Positions 57,190 to 64,000 of a stretch of 64,000 bases of DNA are shown here, piece by piece. Position 1 is the first letter of the stretch. Each line of letters starts with the position of its first letter. A model generated the notes under the pieces. It did not search any database. It worked only from the letters and a program-made list of their open reading frames with translations, and was not told the DNA's origin. Position numbers and translations under genes: made by a program. Source of the DNA: Anthopleura xanthogrammica (Eukaryota; Cnidaria; Anthozoa; Actiniaria; Actiniidae); assembly GCA_964019055.1 (NCBI GenBank), contig OZ025211.1, positions 1,950,135 to 2,014,134 of the forward strand, in the 5' to 3' direction.

Positions 57190-60111
57190 TTAGTTCTTTT
57201 GGCAGTACAATCCTTGATGGATCGATGCTGAATTGATTGGACAAGTGACACAAGTGTTTTTGTAGATCGAGATTCTGTAACTATTTCCAGAGCAACAGCC
57301 AGGTGAAGCTCTTTGGGCTCTTTGGATAACCGACGTCTTCTTGTCTGGCATAACCTGCTCAAAATTCAGCCGCAGTCTTACTTTCGCTCTTACTAGCAGC
57401 CTTGTCAGGGGAGATGGTGCTTTCCACCTTAACATTTGCGAGCCTTGTTGAACTCTGACACTCAGGCTCCAAGTAGAAAGGATGGTAGGGAGGAGACTAT
57501 GTCTTTCTATTCTATTAGATCTGTCGCAAATCTTAGGAAGGTTCTTGCAAAGACTGTAAGGGTTTTCCATTTCTGATGGGCAGCTTGTGTAGCCTTCTTC
57601 ATAGACATTCATATACTTGCTGTGTTCTCTTGGAAGGATGTACACCACTTCTGCTTGTGGAGACAGCAAACTACCTGCAATGGAAGCAATTCTGATTACA
57701 GTGGTAGTGAATTCTCTTTGAGCTCCTGTTTTGTAATTTTTTAAAGGTAAGAATATTTCAAAGTTTTCGACGAAGGGAATAGCCTTTTCACCCTCCAAAA
57801 GCCAACGGTTTTCTAAAAGCCACTTGGTTTCTGATGGTAGCCTGAATGATATTGTTTCTCCTTTGGACAAGGCTTGGAGGTCAATAAAGCCAGTGTCCCC
57901 TCGAAATTGAGCGCGTGTAGGTATGTAGACTTCTCTTTCCGTTTCTATGATGGCTGAATTGTCTTTATAATTGATCAAGGCATCAAGATCTTTGGTCTGA
58001 AAGAAAGCATTCTTTTGGGAGCACGCGTCAACAGTTCGTTTTCCATATCGTCTGTATTCCAAGATGTCGCAGTACAGTGATGCTGTTCTTTGAAAATTAT
58101 TTTGCATCGTGAAAAATCCGACCATTAATTGCTTGGCACTGACAATATCAGTAGTACCTTGGCTGACGCTCCTAGAAAGTCTTTTTGCAATATTTTCACG
58201 AGCAATTTCAGCAACAATATCTATCAATTCAGTCTGGAAGTCGAACACTTCTGCTCGTAGAGTGAAAAATTGGAGAACGCGTGCTTCTAGTTTCTTACAT
58301 ATACCAGCCACAGGGAGCCTACTGTTTAAGTCATCGCAAACAGCATCTTTGAACGCTAACCACAGAGCATCGTTTTTCTTCAAACGGTTCATGGAGAGTT
58401 CTCTTTCCGGTTTGTAATAACCATACATTTGTATAAACATATCTGCAGCAAGCATATCGTCAACATCTAGCGATCCTTTTTTCATACTATGAGTCACATC
58501 TACAACAGTGTTCCATATTTTTATCTTATTTTTAAGAAATGCATTGTTCAGGTCACGTGTATCTCTTGAAAGGTCAATTAAAGCTGAATTCATTTTCTTT
58601 GCCTTTATATTTTTTGGACTGATGCTAGCAATTTCTGCTGTTAATTGAAGGATGTCTTGAACCTCAGGGCCTGAAAAAATGAGCTTGAGGGGATTTGTAC
58701 ATGTCGCTACAGAAAACCTCTTTCCTTTTGTACGCCCTAATTCAAAAAGGAGAGAAACACGAATATCACTATGTATCTTCCGAAACAGTTTACCACACTC
58801 TTGTTCGAATTTGTTTAACTTATCAAGAACAAAACGTCTATTGGCATCTGGTATTGCCTCATCATAAGTAGCAAGACCCTGTAAAAACTTTGAAATTCCT
58901 GAAACAGACGTTTTCAAGTTTTTATCAAATTTTCTTTTGGTGCCAATCAACTGAAAATACTTTATGTGGCGTTGGAGCTCTAGCATCTTGGAATGATCAA
59001 CTCGCCATAGAAACTGCAGATTCTTTACACGTACTATCTGGGACTTGCTTCTGTGCTGTTTCATTTGTTTGAGGAATACGTATGCCTGATAGACTTCGGC
59101 GTAAGGACATGCAGATGTGTGTGTGGCTTTGAGCACAAAACAAGCCAAGATAGTGGTATCTAAATATTGTTCGTTTTTCTGGACCAACGTTAAAGCCACA
59201 TCAAGGTTTAAGAATGCTTCTTTGTGTACTGCTGTTTGGAAAAATGATTTCAATGTAGACTTCCATGGGTCTTTCAGGATGTCAGTATAAGCAATGAATA
59301 ACTGAGCTTCTTTCAAGAGGTCGGTATAGTAGGATTCTACTGGACACCCAGCAGGAATGCATTTATTTGGACACATTCTCATTACAAACCAATTTATGAG
59401 CTTGTGCCAGAAAAAGGCGGCCATTAAGGGCATTGTTGTTTCCCAAGATGGCAATTTGCAGAGAATGTTGTCTTCCCATAACGTCTTGGCATCCCAGTCA
59501 GTTGAACCAACGCCACGGTTCAGTGCTAAATGTATAACGGTTCTATTACAAGAATTGACATTTTTACAGATGCTGAGTATCGACGTTTCTTGTGTACCAA
59601 GGGGTTTCCGGGTCGTTATGTCTGAGCACACATTCCTTAAAGGAAGCATTATATGACGAAGATCCGCCGATGCTCCTTTACTTGAGTTTAAATGGGTATT
59701 CAATACGAATCGGATTTTATTTGTCACAGCCAACTGGCGCTTAGCATTGATTAAGCTGCCAAAAGAATATGCATATCTGTCAATCGTGGAAACATTCACT
59801 GCCAATGGATTGAAGTTGACAAGCTTTTGTATGCAACTGCTGTTTTTTACTGGAAGGTCGAAGTTGGCGTGTAAGAACCGTTCTGCTTTTCGTGGTAAAG
59901 CTCTCAGTTCTCTAACAAATCTTTCAAGATCCTTTGCATTTGTGCCCCTTTTTTGTAAAGAAATACCAATGGCTTGAATCTTGTCAATCGTGTCAACCAT
60001 TTCACACAGCGGCCTGGCCCAACTGAACACTAACTTGTCCTGATGTCTGCTACCTTCAACCCCAGTCACTATGGCAACAGCCATTGTCAAGAAAAATGCA
60101 GGGTGCGCCAT
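57190..60111 (-). CDS. Secreted protein of unknown family, copy 3 (973 aa)
   Basis: Its predicted protein is identical, residue for residue, to copy 2, so the description there applies. It has the same leader, the same loss of the early cysteine relative to copy 1, the same block variants and the same upstream acceptor and downstream polyadenylation signal. The identity implies either a very recent duplication, gene conversion, or a false duplication in the assembly. The differing far end of unit 3 (after about 63230) argues against a simple assembly copy. Confidence 0.83.
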   Translation of the reverse strand: MAHPAFFLTMAVAIVTGVEGSRHQDKLVFSWARPLCEMVDTIDKIQAIGISLQKRGTNAKDLERFVRELRALPRKAERFLHANFDLPVKNSSCIQKLVNFNPLAVNVSTIDRYAYSFGSLINAKRQLAVTNKIRFVLNTHLNSSKGASADLRHIMLPLRNVCSDITTRKPLGTQETSILSICKNVNSCNRTVIHLALNRGVGSTDWDAKTLWEDNILCKLPSWETTMPLMAAFFWHKLINWFVMRMCPNKCIPAGCPVESYYTDLLKEAQLFIAYTDILKDPWKSTLKSFFQTAVHKEAFLNLDVALTLVQKNEQYLDTTILACFVLKATHTSACPYAEVYQAYVFLKQMKQHRSKSQIVRVKNLQFLWRVDHSKMLELQRHIKYFQLIGTKRKFDKNLKTSVSGISKFLQGLATYDEAIPDANRRFVLDKLNKFEQECGKLFRKIHSDIRVSLLFELGRTKGKRFSVATCTNPLKLIFSGPEVQDILQLTAEIASISPKNIKAKKMNSALIDLSRDTRDLNNAFLKNKIKIWNTVVDVTHSMKKGSLDVDDMLAADMFIQMYGYYKPERELSMNRLKKNDALWLAFKDAVCDDLNSRLPVAGICKKLEARVLQFFTLRAEVFDFQTELIDIVAEIARENIAKRLSRSVSQGTTDIVSAKQLMVGFFTMQNNFQRTASLYCDILEYRRYGKRTVDACSQKNAFFQTKDLDALINYKDNSAIIETEREVYIPTRAQFRGDTGFIDLQALSKGETISFRLPSETKWLLENRWLLEGEKAIPFVENFEIFLPLKNYKTGAQREFTTTVIRIASIAGSLLSPQAEVVYILPREHSKYMNVYEEGYTSCPSEMENPYSLCKNLPKICDRSNRIERHSLLPTILSTWSLSVRVQQGSQMLRWKAPSPLTRLLVRAKVRLRLNFEQVMPDKKTSVIQRAQRASPGCCSGNSYRISIYKNTCVTCPINSASIHQGLYCQKN

Positions 60112-60258
60112 TCCAACAGTCCTATAGCAATAAATGAGATAGAATAGTTATTTTGAAAAGCATGTGCACAGGCCAGGTATAATGAAATAATTAAGAACGA
60201 CTATGGCAAAGACATTTCTCTTGGTCACTGTTTGGTGTTTGCCTTGCCGGTTTTGACA

Positions 60259-61741
60259 ATTTTGGATATATATATATATACATATGTGTTATACCGCCAT
60301 TTACTTTGATTATTATGACAAATTTGTTAAATGTTCAATTCAAAATGTTTGCAATCAATTTGCAACGATTTTCAAACAAAAGTGAGCTTAAACACATATA
60401 TGTATATATATCGAAAATTGTGATTTTTTTGGAAACGAGTATTTATTATTTATACCTAACCAAAAAAATTCTGCAACTTTCGATATGTATATGATATATG
60501 TCGATCTTTTGTTCCTCTATTGTTTCGCCTCTCGAGAACAAAAGACATATATATTTCATATACATATCGAAAGTTGAAGAATCTTTTTTTTGGTTAGGTC
60601 ACAGGCTTACCACCCTAAGTATCTGTGGTTTAGGTTTTCTTGGCTTGGGATCCCTGTGGCACAGAAATAGCCGTTAATCGATCCATGTAGTTCAAATTTT
60701 GCTCCTAAAATCTGTCCTCAGTAGTCGCTCATCAAAAATATTTTATCTTGAAATAAAGTTTGATAGTTAATTACTTACTTCGAAGTGTTTTTTTCTGCGA
60801 AAAATCCTAAAAAATGCTTGTTTATGGCTTCGAAAGTTCGGGGTTAATTTGACTCGCTCTCCTTACTGTAAACACATTACTGTAAGGAGAGCGAGTCAAA
60901 TTAACCGTACCGAATGTACACTGAATCTCTAAAACTTTGACACTTTTGCGATATATATACATATATATGAAGGATAGCGATTTCAGTCATTTCTCAACAA
61001 AAATTTGTTACCAAGTTGTTCTAGAATACCTAATGAGGCTTTTTAACATGTTTGCAGTTGATTTTCTCCTTGTTTACTGTCTAGTTTTCAAATTCTTTGA
61101 ATTTCATAAAAGAACAAGTAAAACATGAAACAATCTTTTTAAAAAGTTTGAAAAAAACGTAATTATTAGAACTTATCAAAAAAGCGTTTTATGTGTTTTT
61201 GTTGTTGTCGTCTGAGTACGATTTTCGGTTTATTGAGTTAACAAGATGCTGAATATTTAGCTTATTTCTTAAAATTTTTTTCAAATATTTTTAGTTAGTC
61301 TTCGAAAATAATGTTTAAAGTAGACTTCCTGAGGAAATTGCTTCCAGAGCTTTTTTAATTCTTTGAGTTATGATTTTTCGTGTGCAAAGCTTGATTTCCG
61401 CCATTTTTCTTTCGAAAACTTGTCAAGATGGTCACATTCAAAATTCATTATCTCAAAAACGAGCTCGGGACACCCCATTTTTCTTTTCATTTTTGGAATC
61501 AGCGTTAAATTCTGTGTAAAACATCTTTCTAAGAACTTTTTGTAATTATTCCTTGCTAAAGTAGTCAGTCACCTTAACTTCATTTTTTTGTTGGAAAATC
61601 GCCATAAAAACAGTTGCAAATCGATCGCAAACATGTCAAATAGCCTTATTATATATGTACAATTGATAACATTTAACAAATTTGTCATGAAATTCAAAGT
61701 AAATGGCAGTATAACACATATATGTATATATATCCAAAATT
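60259..61741. mobile_element. 1.48-kb inverted-repeat element, unit 3
   Basis: The unit 3 copy of 51531-53013, including both internal hairpins (60455-60598 and 60842-60906). Confidence 0.75.
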
Positions 61742-62833
61742 ACTCGAGCTCCGATTTTACTCAGTGTACTATAGCTGTGATGATTTTGGTACTAAAGCTT
61801 TAGTTTTTCCAATATCTACCTTTTTCCTTTTTCCAATGTATACCCCCAACCATACAAATGTCTGTAAATTTGTCGATTTTCAAAAATCGTACGTTTTCTC
61901 GGCGGATATAACACCTAACATAATGAATCTTCGTTGGGTTACTGAAGTGAAGGTGCTCTTTCTAGTGCTGGTATTGGTTTTTCACTCATTTTAATTCTTA
62001 ACTTATTCGAAATTTCGGCCGCCTTTGGAAAAAGGTCTATTCTGTACAATTCATAAAATGGCTGTACTTAATGCGATATATACGGTACCAATACCCACCC
62101 ACTCATACGAAAATACTGCTTATTAATATTCTGACTTACGTTAGGAAGTACCTTGATGGCTCTTGTGGACTGCACTTGCCAGTGAATGTGGTCTGATCTG
62201 ATTTTAACGGTATTAAGTAGTATTTACACGTGTATTACATCACAGGAATATTTAATCATATGATGTCACTTAATATATACTGGTACCAAAAGCACCTGAA
62301 AATGATGTAGTTTGTTTTTAAAAATATCAAAGAAATCTGAATAAGAAGAGGTTTTGAAGAAGATTCAGTAATGGTACTAGAGACTACAAATTTCAAAAGC
62401 ACAGTAAAGTTTCACTGAATGGATCAAATAAAAAGCCCCATACTAATAAAATGGATCACGTCTCATGTTTCACTTAATACCTGTTTTGGTGAACAGGTAG
62501 CTTAAACCGGTTCCTCGGAGTCCCCCCTGTTTTTCTTAAAAGTTTAAACAAAAAAGCAAAATTTCTTTTTACGACTTTAGTTTTGATTAGGTTATTGTAG
62601 TATAGAATGAATGCACTAGATATGAAAAGTCGTAACCATACTTTTTATACTTTCCTTTTTTTTAATATCTTTAGGAATTTTCATATCTAGTAGTTTTAAG
62701 ATGTAAGACTTAAGACTCATTCGAATTTGCGGCCGCCGTTTTGGAAAAAGCTCTATTAATCTGTACAAATCATAAAATGGCTGTACTTAAGATTGAAGAT
62801 GTAAGACTTCATCCTACCAACGCTCATTCTTAA

Positions 62834-64000
62834 GGTTACTGGAGACCTTAGCTTGAGGGGTATCTTTCGTTTAAAACTCTCTCTACGCAACACTTTCAAC
62901 AAAACCCTATGAAACTATACATCGTTTTAAAGCTCATATGATAAAGATTACGCAAAATATATTTTTTGAAAGCAATTTTTTAATTTGAAACGATATGCCG
63001 GGGTTTTAAACACAAATCGGGCACGTTCCGTAGATGTGAATTAATGGCAAGGCGTTAGCGCAAATATCGAAAACAACTTCACTATGTATTACCGAAAGAT
63101 AAACTACAAAAGCTTGTAAGCATTTTTTGATTTGTTAAGAATTTATTAATTATTAAAGTTGGAGTGTCGAAAAATTTCTACGTCGGCTGACGTTTTACCG
63201 CATAAAAGACGAAATAATCAAAATATCAAAAATTAAATCGCTCACAAAATTCTGTTTATCCATACTTATTCATGCTTTTTGCAAAATTTTATTGAAATTG
63301 AACAAAACTATATACCCTATTAATTCATTTAAAGATAGGAAATTGTCGTAAAATAGATCATGAAGATTTTAAGCTTTCAAGATTTGGGCAAGTTTCACGC
63401 CTCGTTAAGACACCTGTGAACAGAGAGATACCGCCAGCCAGGAACAACGGGCCGGCCGGACCAACGGAATGTTGACAAACACTTCGAACTACGCGGGAAA
63501 TCATCTAAAAATTGAACACTTCGTTTCTCCGGTAAACTTTTAATAAAGACACAAAAATAATGTAGAATTCCCAAACGTATCGAAAGTATAGCGTATTCAA
63601 AACGCAAAAGAAATCAGAAAGCGCTAGAGTTTCGAAGCATGGTAGGTCATAGACATAGACATAGACATATATTGTATTTAGTACCTCTTCTGACATATTT
63701 TGGATTATGATTATTATTACCAGGAAGTTAGGTACAGGCTGTCTATAATAACTAAAAAGTTAACCGAGATAAACAGCTGCATATATTAGATTTACTAGAA
63801 AATTGACGTCAGAAGAGGTAGGGACACGAACTTTATCATGCGGAAAAATCGAAAGAGTAACCGACTCAGTCGAGTATAATATGATAAACGAGGATGATGA
63901 CGCCTTCAGTTTTGATTTATTTTCCCTTCAAACCATTTTTGTTTTAAAATAACTAGCAAACTTTCACAAAATTTCGCAAACGAATTTTGTTCAAAAAGAA
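62834..64000. mobile_element. TTAA-flanked inverted-repeat element, unit 3 (cut)
   Basis: It begins GGTTACTGGAGACCTT after TTAA, as in the other units, and runs past the window end. It differs from units 1 and 2 near 63231 and 63720 by small insertions and by several substitutions after 63780. Confidence 0.68.

Larger units (their letters stand above)
55719..64000. repeat. Tandem unit 3 (cut by window end)
   Basis: It follows unit 2 without spacer and is near-identical until about 63230. From there small differences appear: an AATTAA insertion near 63231, an extra stretch with CCAGGAAGTTAGGTACAGG near 63720 and scattered substitutions. This far end is therefore a distinct locus rather than a copy of the same read data. 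Confidence 0.9.

Noticed and set aside
38620..64000. CRISPR array or prokaryotic contamination in the repeat region
   Set aside because: Units are 8 kb with eukaryotic splice and polyadenylation signals. No short direct repeats with spacers are present anywhere in the window.

Overview
The window looks like nuclear DNA of a cnidarian, most likely a hexacorallian (reef coral or sea anemone). It is AT-rich and intron-rich, with short GT-AG introns, abundant small inverted-repeat elements, tRNA-headed SINE-like repeats and long microsatellites. All recognisable genes lie on the minus strand. The taxonomic call is inference from gene content and repeat style; no database search could be run.

Region 1 (about 1-8842) holds the 5' part of a secreted or membrane multidomain gene. 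Eleven phase-consistent exons encode a signal peptide, one MAM domain, one sushi/CCP domain, one SRCR domain, an LRR N-terminal cap and at least four leucine-rich repeats. The 3' end lies beyond base 1. A large CCACT satellite and several MITE-like elements sit in or near its introns. Region 2 (about 8843-12113) is intergenic and full of inverted-repeat elements.

Region 3 (12114-37629) is a complete EEA1 orthologue (early endosome antigen 1, the Rab5/PI3P-binding tether). I could join 45 exons in frame into a 1366-residue model. It has two tandem C2H2 fingers, where the vertebrate protein has one, then a long coiled coil and a C-terminal FYVE domain with all three PI3P-binding signatures. Introns carry CAT, CAA, TTA and GTTC microsatellites, minisatellites, MITEs and SINE-like copies. 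One intron appears to be GC-AG, and one exon is only 20 nt long and encodes the FYVE basic core.

Region 4 (about 38620-64000) is a tandem array of 8.4-8.7 kb units: two complete and a third cut by the window end. Each unit carries one long uninterrupted minus-strand ORF (978, 973 and 973 aa) with a signal peptide and a short cysteine-rich tail, a polyadenylation signal, a GC-rich palindrome, a decayed ORF remnant and a 1.2 kb TTAA-flanked inverted-repeat element. I do not recognise the protein family. Units 2 and 3 encode identical proteins. Unit 1 is nearly identical over most of its length but has sharply bounded divergent blocks and only in-frame indels. This array is the best candidate for an undescribed system: a recently amplified, secreted, mosaic-variable protein family next to EEA1.

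The three regions do not obviously work together. The first and last encode extracellular products and the middle one an endosomal tether, so their adjacency is probably incidental.
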